Source of the DNA: an uncultured Paracoccus sp.
GTDB lineage: Bacteria > Pseudomonadota > Alphaproteobacteria > Rhodobacterales > Rhodobacteraceae
Length of the DNA: 64,000 nt
Direction of reading: 5' to 3'
Assembly: GCF_945915435.1 (NCBI RefSeq)
Contig: NZ_CAMEFG010000008.1
Coordinates: 19,769-83,768, forward strand
Under the pieces are notes generated by a model, which saw only the letters and a program-made list of their open reading frames with translations, ran no database searches and was not told the origin of the DNA. Each line of letters starts with the position of its first letter. Position 1 is the first letter of the stretch. The position numbers and the translations under genes were made by a program. This document shows, piece after piece, positions 47,589 through 56,978 of this stretch.

Positions 47589-47607
47589 AGGGCGGTCGGG
47601 CCGCCCT
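47589..47607 (+). other. Intercistronic hairpin between choX and choW
   Basis: AGGGCGG, loop TCGGG, CCGCCCT, with no T run. It stands 22 bp after the choX stop. Such hairpins often protect the upstream message for the binding protein; some read-through would reach choW. Confidence 0.5.
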
Positions 47608-47818
47608 ATGATGCGACACCCGGACCCGCCCGGCCCACCTGCCGGGCGCGTGTTCCGGCCCGCCTGGGGCCAACCCGGCGGCTTGATCCCGGTCGCGTCG
47701 ATCCGACAGGCGCGATCCCCTTTTCCGTCACGTCCGCCAGGGCGCAGGACACGGCCACGACAGGCGTCAAGGGCCACCCACCGGGGCATCACGCCCGTCG
47801 CACCGGAACGGAGAACGA

Positions 47819-48670
47819 ATGGAACAACTGACCCAGCTTTTGACGGCGACGAAGATCCCCGTCGGCAGGACGGCGAAACAGGTCTTCGACTGGCTGAACG
47901 CCAATGCCGCCCCTGTCTTCAACATCATATCCGGCGCGATGGAGTCGCTGATCGGCGGCATCCTGCATCTGCTCAGTTGGCCGCATCCGCTGGTCTTCAC
48001 GCTGCTGGCCGTGGCGCTGACATGGTTTTTGCAACGCAACTGGAAGGTCTGCCTGCTGGTGGCGGCGGGCTTCCTGTTCATCCTGAACCAGAATTATTGG
48101 ACGCCGACCATGCAGTCGCTGACGCTGGTGCTGTCGGCCTGCGTCGTCTGCATGGCCGTCGGCGTGCCCATCGGCATCGCGATGGCCCACCGTCCGCGCC
48201 TTTATGCATGGGTGCGCCCGGTGCTGGACCTGATGCAGACGCTGCCGACCTTCGTCTACCTGATCCCGGCCATCGTCTTTTTCGGCATCGGCATGGTGCC
48301 CGGCCTGATCGCGACGGTGATCTTCGTGCTGCCCGCGCCGATTCGCCTGACGCATCTGGGCATCTCGTCCACGCCGCCCGCGCTGGTCGATGCCGCCACC
48401 GCCTTCGGCGCGACCCGGCGGCAACTGCTGTGGAAGGTCGAACTGCCAAGCGCCATGCCCCAGATCATGGCGGGGCTGAACCAGACCATCATGCTGTCGC
48501 TATCGATGGTGGTGATCGCGGCGCTGGTCGGGGCCTCGGGGCTTGGGGTGCCGGTGGTGCGGGCGCTCAACAGCGTCAATACCGCGCTTGGGTTTGAAAG
48601 CGGGTTCATCATCGTCGTCGTGGCGATCATGCTGGACCGGATGATGAGGGTAAGCCGCAAAGATGACTGA
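47819..48670 (+). CDS. choW: Choline ABC transporter permease
   Basis: A 283-residue inner-membrane permease with about six helices. ALVDAATAFGATRRQLLWKVELPSAMP is the EAA loop that docks the ATPase, and the fold is that of ProW/OpuAB-type osmolyte importers. It overlaps choV by 8 bp. ATG 47819 has GGAG upstream. Confidence 0.94.
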   Translation: MEQLTQLLTATKIPVGRTAKQVFDWLNANAAPVFNIISGAMESLIGGILHLLSWPHPLVFTLLAVALTWFLQRNWKVCLLVAAGFLFILNQNYWTPTMQSLTLVLSACVVCMAVGVPIGIAMAHRPRLYAWVRPVLDLMQTLPTFVYLIPAIVFFGIGMVPGLIATVIFVLPAPIRLTHLGISSTPPALVDAATAFGATRRQLLWKVELPSAMPQIMAGLNQTIMLSLSMVVIAALVGASGLGVPVVRALNSVNTALGFESGFIIVVVAIMLDRMMRVSRKDD

Positions 48671-49691
48671 CAACCAGCAAGATCAACGCAACATGGTCGA
48701 GATCGACCGGGTCAACGTCGTCTTCGGCAGCCATCCCGAAGCCGCCCTGCCTCTGATGGATCAGGGGATGGAGCGTGACGCGATCAAGGCCGAAACCGAC
48801 CAGGTCCTTGGCGTCCACGACTGTTCACTGAACGTCCGCCAGGGCGAGATCCTGGTGCTGATGGGCCTGTCCGGTTCGGGCAAGTCCACCCTGCTGCGCG
48901 CCATCAACCGGCTCAACCCCGTCTGCCGGGGCGAGGTGCGGATCTGGGACGGCTCGGACATGGTCTCGGTCACCGGCGCCAGCGCCGCGCAACTGCGCAA
49001 GCTGCGGCTGAAGAACATCTCGATGGTGTTCCAGCAATTCGGCCTGCTGCCCTGGCGCAGCGTGCGCGAGAACGTGGGCCTCGGGCTGGAACTGGCGGGC
49101 CTGCCCGCCGCCGAACGCCACCAGCGCGTCGAGGCCCAGCTTGAAACCGTGGGCCTCAGCGAATGGGCCGACCGCAAGGTGGGCGACCTGTCGGGCGGCA
49201 TGCAGCAGCGCGTCGGCCTTGCCCGCGCCTTCGCGACCGAAGCGCCGATCCTGCTGATGGACGAACCCTTCAGCGCGCTGGATCCGCTGATCCGCACACG
49301 TTTGCAGGACGAATTGCTGGAACTGCAAGCCAGGATGCGCCGCACCATCATCTTCGTCAGCCACGACCTGGACGAGGCCTTCAAGCTGGGCAACCGCATC
49401 GCGCTGATGGAGGGCGGGCGCATTGTCCAGACCGGCACCGCGCATGACATCATCGCCAATCCGGCCAGCCCCTACGTCCAGCAATTCGTGGCCCATATGA
49501 ACCCCTTGCAGGTCCTTCGGGCGGCGGATGTCGCGGAACCCGGCAGTGCCGAAGGCGCAGCCCTGCCCCGCGACCTGCCCCTGCGCGACGTGCTGCGCGA
49601 CCTTTCCGCCCGCCCCTCGGCCCCGGTCGAGGGCGGGGGCCGCGTCACCCGCGAGGGCGTTCTGGCGGCGCTGGTCGCCTCACGCGACTGA
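48663..49691 (+). CDS. choV: Choline ABC transporter ATP-binding protein
   Basis: A 342-residue ATPase. The Walker A is GLSGSGKST, the signature DLSGGMQQRVGLARAF, Walker B ILLMDEPFSALD and the switch His in VSHDLDEA. The N-terminal extension (about 40 residues) and C-terminal tail (about 80 residues, no complete CBS pair) match ChoV. It ends the choXWV operon and is convergent with the EamA gene (13 bp apart). Confidence 0.95.
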   Translation: MTDNQQDQRNMVEIDRVNVVFGSHPEAALPLMDQGMERDAIKAETDQVLGVHDCSLNVRQGEILVLMGLSGSGKSTLLRAINRLNPVCRGEVRIWDGSDMVSVTGASAAQLRKLRLKNISMVFQQFGLLPWRSVRENVGLGLELAGLPAAERHQRVEAQLETVGLSEWADRKVGDLSGGMQQRVGLARAFATEAPILLMDEPFSALDPLIRTRLQDELLELQARMRRTIIFVSHDLDEAFKLGNRIALMEGGRIVQTGTAHDIIANPASPYVQQFVAHMNPLQVLRAADVAEPGSAEGAALPRDLPLRDVLRDLSARPSAPVEGGGRVTREGVLAALVASRD

Positions 49692-49704
49692 ACGGGGGGC
49701 CGGA

Positions 49705-50622
49705 TCAGGACAGCCGTTCCGGCCCATCGACCGCCGGGGGCGTCACCGGCGCGCGGCGCGACGCCGCCTCGCGCCAGGTGATATAGGTGATCGCGCCGAT
49801 CATCAGCCCGCCGCCGGCCAGCACCCAGCCATCGACCGCCTCGCCAAAGGCCAGCGCGCCCAGCAGGCTGGCCCACAGCAGTTGCAGGAAGGTCACCGGC
49901 TGCGTCACGATCAGCGGGGCCGCCATGAAGGCGCGCGTCATCGCGTAATGGCCCAGCGTGGCAAAGGCGGCGGTCCCGGCCAGAACCAGCAGTTGCACCA
50001 TGCCGGGCGCGACCCAGTTCATCGCCGCCACCGGCGCCAGCACGGCGCAGACGACCAGCGACATCATCGCCACCACGACCGAGGCCGGGACCAGGTCGGA
50101 CAGCCGCTTGGCGACCAGATATGAGACGCCGAAGATCACCGCCGCCCCGATCTGCGAGACATGACCCGGCGCCAGCTCGCGTATTCCCGGCCGCAGCACG
50201 ATCATCGCGCCCGCCAGCGCCACACCGATGGCCAGCGCACGGCGCCATGAGATCGTCTCGCCCATCACCAGCGCCGCACCGATGGTCACGATGATGGGGT
50301 TGAGGTAACCGATCGCCGTCACCTCGGCCACGGTGATGCGGGCCATCGCGAAAAACCACATCAGCACGCCCAGCGCATGCAACCCGCCGCGCAGCGCGAA
50401 CAACCCCCAGACCCGCGCCGAAAATCCGCGCCGCAGCGCAGGCAGCAGGACCGGCAGCGTGAACAGCGCCCCGAAGGCAAAGCGCAGAAAGGCTGCCTCG
50501 GCAGTGGGCAGCGAGGTGCCCAGCCAGCGCACGCTGCCATTGACCGCGACGAAGCTCAGCCCCGCCGCCATCATCCAGCCGATTCCCGCCAGATCGTTCC
50601 TGCCTGCCACCTGCTCGCCCAT
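49705..50622 (-). CDS. EamA-family DMT transporter
   Basis: A 305-residue membrane protein with ten predicted helices in two EamA repeats (about residues 12-140 and 150-285). FLRFAFGALFTLPVLL and NPIIVTIGAALVMGETISWRRALAIG are typical. Members export amino acids or other metabolites. ATG 50622 is used; a TTG at 50658 would add 12 residues and sits 8 bp after the argO stop, so it remains possible. Substrate unknown. Confidence 0.85.
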   Translation of the reverse strand: MGEQVAGRNDLAGIGWMMAAGLSFVAVNGSVRWLGTSLPTAEAAFLRFAFGALFTLPVLLPALRRGFSARVWGLFALRGGLHALGVLMWFFAMARITVAEVTAIGYLNPIIVTIGAALVMGETISWRRALAIGVALAGAMIVLRPGIRELAPGHVSQIGAAVIFGVSYLVAKRLSDLVPASVVVAMMSLVVCAVLAPVAAMNWVAPGMVQLLVLAGTAAFATLGHYAMTRAFMAAPLIVTQPVTFLQLLWASLLGALAFGEAVDGWVLAGGGLMIGAITYITWREAASRRAPVTPPAVDGPERLS

Positions 50623-50665
50623 GCCGGGCAACGTGGCCCAGGGCCGGGGGCTTGGCAAGCGCGAT

Positions 50666-51259
50666 TCACAAGACCAGGCTGGCCGCGATCATCCACATCA
50701 CCACCGCCACGCCAAGATCCAGCACCCGCCAGGCCACGGGCCGCGCAAAGACCGGCGCCAGCAGCCTCGCCCCGAAACCAAGCGCGGCGAAGAAACTCAG
50801 CGAAGCCAGGACCGCCCCCGCCGCAAAACCATGCTTGTCCGGCCAGCGCGCCGAAACCGCGCCCATCAGGACCACCGTATCCAGATAGACATGCGGGTTC
50901 AGCCATGTCAGCGCCGCAAGGGCCAGCAGGGTGCGCGGCAGGCCCTGCCCCGCCCCGCCCGAGGCCCGAAGCGCGCTGGCCCCCGACCATGCCGAAACAA
51001 AGGCCCGCAACCCGTAAAGCACCAAAAACGCCGCCCCGCCCCAGCGCAGCACCGGCATCAGCCAACCCGCACGCCCCGACAAGGCCCCCGCGCCGAAGAC
51101 CCCCACCGAAATCAGCATCGCATCCGAGACCGCGCAGAACAGCACCACCGCCAGGACATGCTGCCGGACCAGCCCTTGCCGCAAGACAAAGGCATTCTGC
51201 GCCCCTATCGCCGCAATCAGCGACAGGCAGAAAAGAAACCCCGCAAGAAACGCCTGCAT
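50666..51259 (-). CDS. argO: LysE/ArgO-family amino-acid exporter
   Basis: A 197-residue membrane protein with six helices. LIAAIGAQNAFVLRQGL is the LysE/ArgO signature, and ALTWLNPHVYLDTVVLMG the second conserved block. It exports arginine or lysine. GGAGG precedes ATG 51259. Divergence from an ArgP-like regulator is the classic argO/argP (lysE/lysG) arrangement, with an A/T-rich 90-bp promoter region between. Confidence 0.9.
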   Translation of the reverse strand: MQAFLAGFLFCLSLIAAIGAQNAFVLRQGLVRQHVLAVVLFCAVSDAMLISVGVFGAGALSGRAGWLMPVLRWGGAAFLVLYGLRAFVSAWSGASALRASGGAGQGLPRTLLALAALTWLNPHVYLDTVVLMGAVSARWPDKHGFAAGAVLASLSFFAALGFGARLLAPVFARPVAWRVLDLGVAVVMWMIAASLVL

Positions 51260-51349
51260 CCCGACCTCCGACCCCGTGGAAAGCAAGCAGTTGCCCCAGC
51301 CCGCCGGATCATTCAAATTAAATTAACTGGACATGATTAAGAAAAACTG

Positions 51350-52201
51350 ATGCTCGACTATCCCGCCCTGCGCGCCCTTGCCGAAATCATCCGACGCGGC
51401 TCGTTCGAGGCGGCGGCGGCCAGCCTGAACCTCACCCCCTCGGCGGTCTCGCAACGCATCAAGGGGCTTGAGGAACGGATGGGCGCCGTCCTCATCCTGC
51501 GCGGACCACCGGCAACAGGCACCCCCGAGGGGCTGCGCCTGATGCAGCATCTCGACCAGGTGCAACTGCTGGAACAGGGCCTTGCGCCGACATTGCGCCC
51601 GGTTGACGGCCCGGCGGTCCTCAGGATCGCGGTCAACGCCGACAGCCTCGCGACATGGTTCCCGGCGGCGATGACCGCGCTGCCGCTGCGCTACGACTTG
51701 GTGATCGACGACCAGGACCACGCGCGCGAATGGCTGCGCAGCGGCCACGTTTCGGCGGCGATCACCTCGGACCCCGATCCGGTCGGGGGCTGCGACGCCT
51801 ACCCCTTGGGCCATATGCGCTACCTCGCGATGGCGACGCCCGAATTCATCCGCCGCCACTTCCCCCAGGGCATCACGCCGCAGGCCCTTGCGACCGCGCC
51901 CGCCGTCATCTTCAACGCCAAGGATGCGCTGCAAGCCCGATGGGCCAGGCTTGCCACCGGCCATCGCCCCAGCCTCGCCGGCCACATGATCCCCTCGTCC
52001 GAGGCCTTTGCGAAAGCCGTGGCCCTCGGCCTCGGCTGGGGCATGATCCCGCAGGCAATGCGGACGCCCGGCCTGCACCCGCTGGCCGGCCCACCGCTCG
52101 ACGTGCCGCTCTATTGGCAGGTCACGCGCGCCATCGCGGGCGCCATCACCCCGCTGACCTCGGCAATCAGGAAAAGGGCCGCAGATTCCCTGCGACCCTG
52201 A
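51350..52201 (+). CDS. argP: LysR-family regulator ArgP/LysG
   Basis: A 283-residue LysR regulator. The HTH is LRALAEIIRRGSFEAAAASLNLTPSAVSQRIKGLEE, and the effector domain includes LRIAVNADSLATWFPAAM, the ArgP/LysG hallmark. ArgP activates the adjacent exporter when arginine or lysine accumulates. The stop codon is followed at once by copy 3 of the 22-bp element. Confidence 0.92.
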   Translation: MLDYPALRALAEIIRRGSFEAAAASLNLTPSAVSQRIKGLEERMGAVLILRGPPATGTPEGLRLMQHLDQVQLLEQGLAPTLRPVDGPAVLRIAVNADSLATWFPAAMTALPLRYDLVIDDQDHAREWLRSGHVSAAITSDPDPVGGCDAYPLGHMRYLAMATPEFIRRHFPQGITPQALATAPAVIFNAKDALQARWARLATGHRPSLAGHMIPSSEAFAKAVALGLGWGMIPQAMRTPGLHPLAGPPLDVPLYWQVTRAIAGAITPLTSAIRKRAADSLRP

Positions 52202-52223
52202 TTTCTTCATCACCCAAATACCC
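52180..52223 (+). repeat. Repeated 22-bp post-stop element, copy 3, with hairpin
   Basis: The exact element is at 52202-52223, starting on the base after the argP stop. A CGCAG/CTGCG hairpin lies within the last codons of argP. It lies between argP and the convergent yebC. Confidence 0.6.
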
Positions 52224-52241
52224 AAAACGCAACGGCGCAAC

Positions 52242-52982
52242 TCAAAGCTGCGCGGCAACTTCCTCGGGGATGTCGAAGTTGCCGGTGACGTTCTGCACGT
52301 CGTCGTCATCCTCCAGCGCGTCGATCAGCTTCATCAGCTTGGTGGCCGTTTCCAGGTCGATCATCGTCGGCGCCTGCGGCTTCCAGATCAGCTTGGCGGA
52401 TTCCGATTCGCCTAAAACCGCCTCCAGCGCCTGCGAGACCTCGGCCAGATCGGTGTCGGCGGTATAGATCCAATGGCCGCCCTCGTCGCTCTGCACGTCG
52501 TCGGCCCCGGCCTCGATGGCGGCCTCCATCACCGTATCTGCATCGCCCGCGCCGGCAGGATACATGATCTCGCCCACCCGGTCGAACATGAAGCTGACCG
52601 AACCCGTCTGCCCCAGGTCGCCGCCATGCTTGGTGAAATAGCTGCGCACGTTGGACGCCGTGCGGTTGCGGTTGTCGGTCATCGCCTCGACGATGATGGC
52701 GATGCCGTTGGGGCCGTAGCCCTCATAGCGGATCTCGTCGTAGTTCTCGGCATCGCCGCCCTGCGATTTCTTGATCGCGCGGTCGATCACGTCCTTGGGG
52801 ACCGAGTTCGACTTGGCTTCCTTCACCGCCAGCCGCAGGCGCGGGTTCTTCTCGGGGTCGGGATCGCCCATCTTCGCGGCGACGGTGATTTCCTTGGAAA
52901 GCTTGGAAAACAGTTTCGAGCGCGCCGCATCCTGACGCCCCTTGCGGTGCTGGATGTTCGCCCATTTGGAATGGCCTGCCAT
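52242..52982 (-). CDS. yebC: YebC/PmpR-family regulator
   Basis: A 246-residue protein of the usual YebC length. [26 protein letters not shown] is the invariant start, and [24 protein letters not shown] the central block. The family binds DNA as a transcription regulator and has been linked to translation of proline-rich stretches. ATG 52982 has AAAAGGG upstream. Confidence 0.95.
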   Translation of the reverse strand: MAGHSKWANIQHRKGRQDAARSKLFSKLSKEITVAAKMGDPDPEKNPRLRLAVKEAKSNSVPKDVIDRAIKKSQGGDAENYDEIRYEGYGPNGIAIIVEAMTDNRNRTASNVRSYFTKHGGDLGQTGSVSFMFDRVGEIMYPAGAGDADTVMEAAIEAGADDVQSDEGGHWIYTADTDLAEVSQALEAVLGESESAKLIWKPQAPTMIDLETATKLMKLIDALEDDDDVQNVTGNFDIPEEVAAQL

Positions 52983-53028
52983 GTGCCCTTTTCCCGTATG
53001 TCCTGAAAATGATGTATCGAGGGCGCTT

Positions 53029-53292
53029 CTATGCCCCGCCGTCCGATGCCGCAAGCGTCCCGGCCGATTTCACCCCGGCCAGCACGAACAGGCGGATCGC
53101 CGTCGCCAGCCCCACGTCCGGAGGGCGCGCATGATCGATAGCGGCGATCAGCCCCGCCGGGCTGATCCCGTTCATGCGCGCAAGATTGCGCAACTCGACC
53201 CAGAACGCATCTTCCAGCGAAACGCTGGTGCGATGCCCGTCGATGGTGACCGAGCGTTTGCGGGGCGCGTCCAGCGGCGGCAGGTCAATCAT
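53029..53292 (-). CDS. Ribbon-helix-helix domain protein
   Basis: An 87-residue protein of the RHH_4 type. [20 protein letters not shown] forms the DNA-contacting strand and first helix, and [17 protein letters not shown] the second. It is probably a small DNA-binding regulator. ATG 53292 lies inside the 3' end of the DUF4169 gene (8-bp overlap). It forms the tail of a fumC-DUF4169-RHH unit. Confidence 0.8.
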   Translation of the reverse strand: MIDLPPLDAPRKRSVTIDGHRTSVSLEDAFWVELRNLARMNGISPAGLIAAIDHARPPDVGLATAIRLFVLAGVKSAGTLAASDGGA

Positions 53293-53473
53293 CCTCGCCC
53301 CCCAGCCGATGCGCATCCAGATGGGCCTCGGCGCGGGCGGCATCCGCGTCCTCCGCCGCCTTCTGCGCCCGCGTGCGCCCGAATTTCACGGCATTTTCAT
53401 CGCCCTGCCGTCGGGCGGCGTCGCGGGCGGCGGATTTGCGCGCCGCCCGCAGGTTGATCACCTTGCCCGTCAT
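53285..53473 (-). CDS. DUF4169 family small protein
   Basis: A 62-residue, highly charged protein. [18 protein letters not shown] is the conserved DUF4169 start, and the rest is a single Ala/Arg/Glu helix ending [15 protein letters not shown] 53473 shares a base with the fumC stop (TGATG), so it is translationally coupled; the longer TTG start is rejected. Function unknown. It is linked to an RHH protein, suggesting a pair. Confidence 0.75.
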   Translation of the reverse strand: MTGKVINLRAARKSAARDAARRQGDENAVKFGRTRAQKAAEDADAARAEAHLDAHRLGGEDD

Positions 53474-54867
53474 CAATCCTCGGGACCGACCATCTGCTCG
53501 GGGCGGACGACGCGGTCGAAGGTCTCGGCATCGACGAAGCCCAGATTGATCGCCTCTTCGCGCAGGGTGGTTCCGTTCTTGTGGGCGGTCTTGGCGACCT
53601 TGGTGGCGTTGTCATAGCCGATGGTCGGCGCCAGCGCCGTCACCAGCATCAGCGATTCCTTCATCAGCCGGTCGATACGCTCGACATTGGCCTGCGTGCC
53701 CACGACCATGTTGTCGGTGAAGGAACCCGCCGCATCGCCCAGAAGCTGCATGGATTGCAACACGTTGTAGGACATCATCGGGTTGTAGACGTTCAGTTCG
53801 AAATGGCCCTGCGAGCCGGCGAAGCCCACCGCCGCGTCATTGCCCATGACATGGGCGCAGACCATCGTCAGCGCCTCGGCCTGGGTCGGGTTGACCTTGC
53901 CCGGCATGATCGAGGAACCCGGCTCGTTTTCCGGCAGGATCAACTCGCCCAGACCCGAACGGGGGCCGGAGCCCAGCAGCCGCATGTCGTTGGCGATCTT
54001 GAACAGGCTGCCCGCCACGGTCTTGAGCGCGCCCGAGAACATCACCATCGCGTCATGCGCGGCCAGCGATTCGAACTTGTTGGGCGCGGTGATGAAAGGC
54101 AGGTCCGTGATCTCGGCGATCTTGGCCGCGATGGCGACGTCCCAGCCTTTTTTCGTGTTCAGCCCGGTGCCGACGGCGGTGCCGCCCTGCGCCAGTTCGT
54201 AGATGTCGGGCAGGCACATCTTCACCCGCTCGATCCCCTTGGCGACCTGATGGGCGTAGCCGCCGAATTCCTGCCCGAGCGTCAGGGGCGTCGCGTCCTG
54301 CGTATGGGTGCGGCCGATCTTGATGATGTCCTTGAACTCATCCGATTTCGCGGCCAGCGCCTTGTGCAGCTTTTCCAGCCCCGGCAGCAGCACGTCGCGC
54401 GCCTGCATGGCGATGGCGACATGCATCGCGGTCGGAAAGGTGTCGTTGCTGGACTGGCCCATGTTGCAATGATCGTTGGGGTGGACGGGTTTCTTGGAAC
54501 CCATCTCGCCGCCCAGGATCTCGATGGCGCGGTTGCCGATCACCTCGTTGGCGTTCATGTTCGACTGCGTGCCCGAACCCGTCTGCCAGACGACCAGCGG
54601 GAAGTTGTCGTCGAACTTGCCCGCCACGACCTCGGAAGCCGCCTGCACGATCGCGCGGCCCAGTTCCGCGTCCAGCTTGCCGGTTGCCATGTTCACCTCG
54701 GCGCAGGCTTGCTTGACGACGCCAAGCGCGCGGATGACCGGCACCGGCTGGCGTTCCCAGCCGATGGGGAAGTTCTGGATGGAACGCTGCGTCTGCGCGC
54801 CCCAGTATTTGTCGGCGGGAACTTCAAGCGGGCCGAAGCTGTCGGTTTCGGTGCGGGTTTGGGACAT
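53473..54867 (-). CDS. fumC: Fumarate hydratase class II
   Basis: A 464-residue, iron-independent TCA-cycle enzyme that interconverts fumarate and malate. [14 protein letters not shown] and the [15 protein letters not shown] signature (catalytic Ser) are present, and [14 protein letters not shown] contains the active-site His. ATG 54867 has GAGGAG upstream. It leads a unit with DUF4169 and RHH genes. Confidence 0.96.
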   Translation of the reverse strand: MSQTRTETDSFGPLEVPADKYWGAQTQRSIQNFPIGWERQPVPVIRALGVVKQACAEVNMATGKLDAELGRAIVQAASEVVAGKFDDNFPLVVWQTGSGTQSNMNANEVIGNRAIEILGGEMGSKKPVHPNDHCNMGQSSNDTFPTAMHVAIAMQARDVLLPGLEKLHKALAAKSDEFKDIIKIGRTHTQDATPLTLGQEFGGYAHQVAKGIERVKMCLPDIYELAQGGTAVGTGLNTKKGWDVAIAAKIAEITDLPFITAPNKFESLAAHDAMVMFSGALKTVAGSLFKIANDMRLLGSGPRSGLGELILPENEPGSSIMPGKVNPTQAEALTMVCAHVMGNDAAVGFAGSQGHFELNVYNPMMSYNVLQSMQLLGDAAGSFTDNMVVGTQANVERIDRLMKESLMLVTALAPTIGYDNATKVAKTAHKNGTTLREEAINLGFVDAETFDRVVRPEQMVGPED

Positions 54868-54963
54868 CACGGAACTCCTCAACGATCTGCGAGAGGTTCT
54901 AGACCGCCGGCCACCGATTGGCAATTCGCATGCCGTTGCATGCCGAACGCCATGAGGGGCGGG

Positions 54964-55431
54964 CTATTTGCGCCACTTGTCCAGACTGACCACCTCGCCC
55001 GAGGGGCGGGGGGATTCCTCGGCATCCTCGATCTCGATCCCGCCTTCGTCGTCGTCAGAGGCGTCCTCGTCCTCATCCGACTGGGTTTCAAACCGCAGCC
55101 CGAACTCGACCGAGGGATCGACGAAGGTGCGCAGCGCGTCAAAGGGAATGTGCAACGGCTCGGGCGCATTGCCGAAGTTCAGCGTGATGTCGAAGCTGTC
55201 GTCATGCACGGTCAGGTTGTCGAACCAATGCTGGATGACGATGGTCATTTCCTCGGGGTAGCGTTCGCGCAGCCAGTCGGCCATCTCGACCCCGGAATCG
55301 CGCGTGTCGAAGGTGATGAAGAAATGATGTTCGCCCGGCAGCCCGTCCCGAGCCACCTCGCGCAGGACGTCGGCGATCAGGCCCTGCATGGCACGGTGCA
55401 TCATCCCGCCATAATCGATTCCGCCTGCCAT
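54964..55431 (-). CDS. sspB: SspB family ClpXP adaptor
   Basis: A 155-residue alpha-type SspB that brings ssrA-tagged and other substrates to ClpXP. HHFFITFDTRDSGVEMADWLR and IVIQHWFDNLTVHDDSFDI are its peptide-binding core, a long acidic linker follows, and the C-terminal VVSLDKWRK is the ClpX-docking tail. ATG 55431 has AGGAAG upstream. A longer in-frame ORF that runs through both tRNAs is spurious. Confidence 0.92.
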   Translation of the reverse strand: MAGGIDYGGMMHRAMQGLIADVLREVARDGLPGEHHFFITFDTRDSGVEMADWLRERYPEEMTIVIQHWFDNLTVHDDSFDITLNFGNAPEPLHIPFDALRTFVDPSVEFGLRFETQSDEDEDASDDDEGGIEIEDAEESPRPSGEVVSLDKWRK

Positions 55432-55594
55432 GATCTTCCTCTTGCTTGACTGCCTTGCAGCATAGGGCAATGCGAGTGGATGAAAAGCCCCACAGCCATG
55501 CCGCAAGGTGATTTTATGATTGCGGCCCGGACTGCGGCCCGGAACGAAAAACGCGCCGCGAAGGGCGGCGCTGTCGGGATTTTTCCGTTGAAAG

Positions 55595-55671
55595 TGGCGC
55601 GGTTGACGGGGCTCGAACCCGCGACCCCCGGCGTGACAGGCCGGTACTCTAACCAACTGAGCTACAACCGC
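55595..55671 (-). tRNA. tRNA-Asp (GTC), copy 1
   Basis: A 77-nt cloverleaf including an encoded CCA. The acceptor GCGGTTG/CAACCGC is fully paired, the D arm reads GCTCAGTTGGTTAGAGT, the anticodon stem CCGGC/GCCGG encloses GTC, and GGTTCGAGC is the T loop. Identical to copy 2. Confidence 0.96.
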
Positions 55672-55699
55672 GCAGGTCGGGCGATTTTCATGGTGGTGG

Positions 55700-55776
55700 T
55701 GGCGCGGTTGACGGGGCTCGAACCCGCGACCCCCGGCGTGACAGGCCGGTACTCTAACCAACTGAGCTACAACCGC
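55700..55776 (-). tRNA. tRNA-Asp (GTC), copy 2
   Basis: Identical to the downstream copy, 28 bp away, with encoded CCA. The two are probably one transcript. Confidence 0.96.
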
Positions 55777-55946
55777 GCAGACCACCTCTGGATCGCCATC
55801 CAGAGTGCGTGGGGTTTACGCAGCCCGATGCGGGGCGTCAAGTGGCAAGATCCGGTTTTGCGCAGAATTCTTTGCCACGGGGGAATGGCGTCGAAAAAGG
55901 GGCGCCGCGGGGCGCCCCTGTTGCCGTTGGGAAGGATCCCGCCCGT

Positions 55947-56855
55947 TCAGCGGCGGACCGAAGCCGTTTCAAAATCGGGCAGCGCCTGCAACTCTTCCTT
56001 GGTGAAGCTGGTCAGGAAGAACCAGTCCTCTTCGATATTGGTCAGAACCAGCGCATCGGTTCCCAGCAGCACCTGCTTGGCGCCGATACCAAGGAAGCCG
56101 CCGATATCGGCCAGGTAGCCGACGACCTGCCCATCATCGTCCAGCACCACGTCCTGGACCTTGGCAATGTCCTGCCAGTCCTCGGGGCGTTCGCTCATCC
56201 CGCCACCTTCGGCAGCCGAGGTATCGCCGCCATTGGTCGTCCAGATGCGGCGATTCGTCAGCCACGAGCCGGTCGTGCCGGGATTCGTCTCGCTGATCGA
56301 CGGGGCGCTGACATCGGGGGCGACGACGGGCGCCGCCTCGGGATCCGCCATCGGGTCGGCGGCGGGATCGGCCAGCGGGTCAGCCGCAGGGTCGGCCATC
56401 GGATCAGCAGCGGGGTCGGCCAGCGGATCGGCGGCAGGGTCGGCCAGCGGGTCCGCAGCGGGGTCCGTCACGGGATCGGCTGCGGGGTCCATTGCGGGAT
56501 CGGTGGCCGGTGCGCTGTCCGAACCCTCGGGCGTCTCATCCAGCGGCGCGTCGGTGGTCTCGGTCCCCCATTGGGCCAGGCCGCCCGAAGCGTTTTCGCC
56601 GGGATCCTCGGCCTGATCGGCGGCGTCCTGCGCCTCGGCGGCGGCATCCTCGGCCTGCTGGGCCGCGTCCTGCGCGGCATCGGCGGCGTCAGAGGCCGCG
56701 CCATCGGGCGCCGCATCGCCCAGCGGGGGATCGACCTGCTCGGCAGGCATTTGTTGGGTAGGAACCGCAGGGTCCTGGTCAGGGCTTTCGGACACTTGAG
56801 CAAGGGCCGCGCCCGAAAGCGCCAGGCTGGTTGCGGCGATTACGAAGGTTTTCAT
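55947..56855 (-). CDS. Exported PRC-barrel protein with Asp-Pro-Ala repeats
   Basis: A 302-residue protein. A signal peptide ends at SGAALAQ (about residue 20). An Ala/Asp/Gln-rich stretch follows, then about seven copies of an 8-residue unit (DPAADPLA/DPAADPMA) at about 56335-56505, and last a PRC-barrel-like domain (about residues 220-300, with VVLDDDGQVVGYLADIGGFLGIG). The PRC-barrel is a ligand- or RNA-binding beta fold also used in envelope proteins. AGGA precedes ATG 56855. The repeat length could vary between strains. Confidence 0.8.
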   Translation of the reverse strand: MKTFVIAATSLALSGAALAQVSESPDQDPAVPTQQMPAEQVDPPLGDAAPDGAASDAADAAQDAAQQAEDAAAEAQDAADQAEDPGENASGGLAQWGTETTDAPLDETPEGSDSAPATDPAMDPAADPVTDPAADPLADPAADPLADPAADPMADPAADPLADPAADPMADPEAAPVVAPDVSAPSISETNPGTTGSWLTNRRIWTTNGGDTSAAEGGGMSERPEDWQDIAKVQDVVLDDDGQVVGYLADIGGFLGIGAKQVLLGTDALVLTNIEEDWFFLTSFTKEELQALPDFETASVRR

Positions 56856-56978
56856 CGTTCTTGTCCTTTTCCAGACTGATCTGCGCAGGTCCGCGTCGGG
56901 GACCGCTGGCCAATCAACCCGCGCATCGCCGATTCCGTTCCCCGGCATCCGCGTGAAAAGGCACGACATTGCCGCCAC

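Noticed and set aside
55480..56118. A reading frame containing two copies of VARLTGLEPATPGVTGRY, and a minus-strand frame with a repeated VAQLVRVPACHAGGRGFEP
   Set aside because: Both are translations through the two tandem tRNA-Asp genes, a well-known source of false proteins; the cloverleafs are complete.
56335..56505. Direct repeats as a possible CRISPR array
   Set aside because: They are contiguous coding repeats without spacers.
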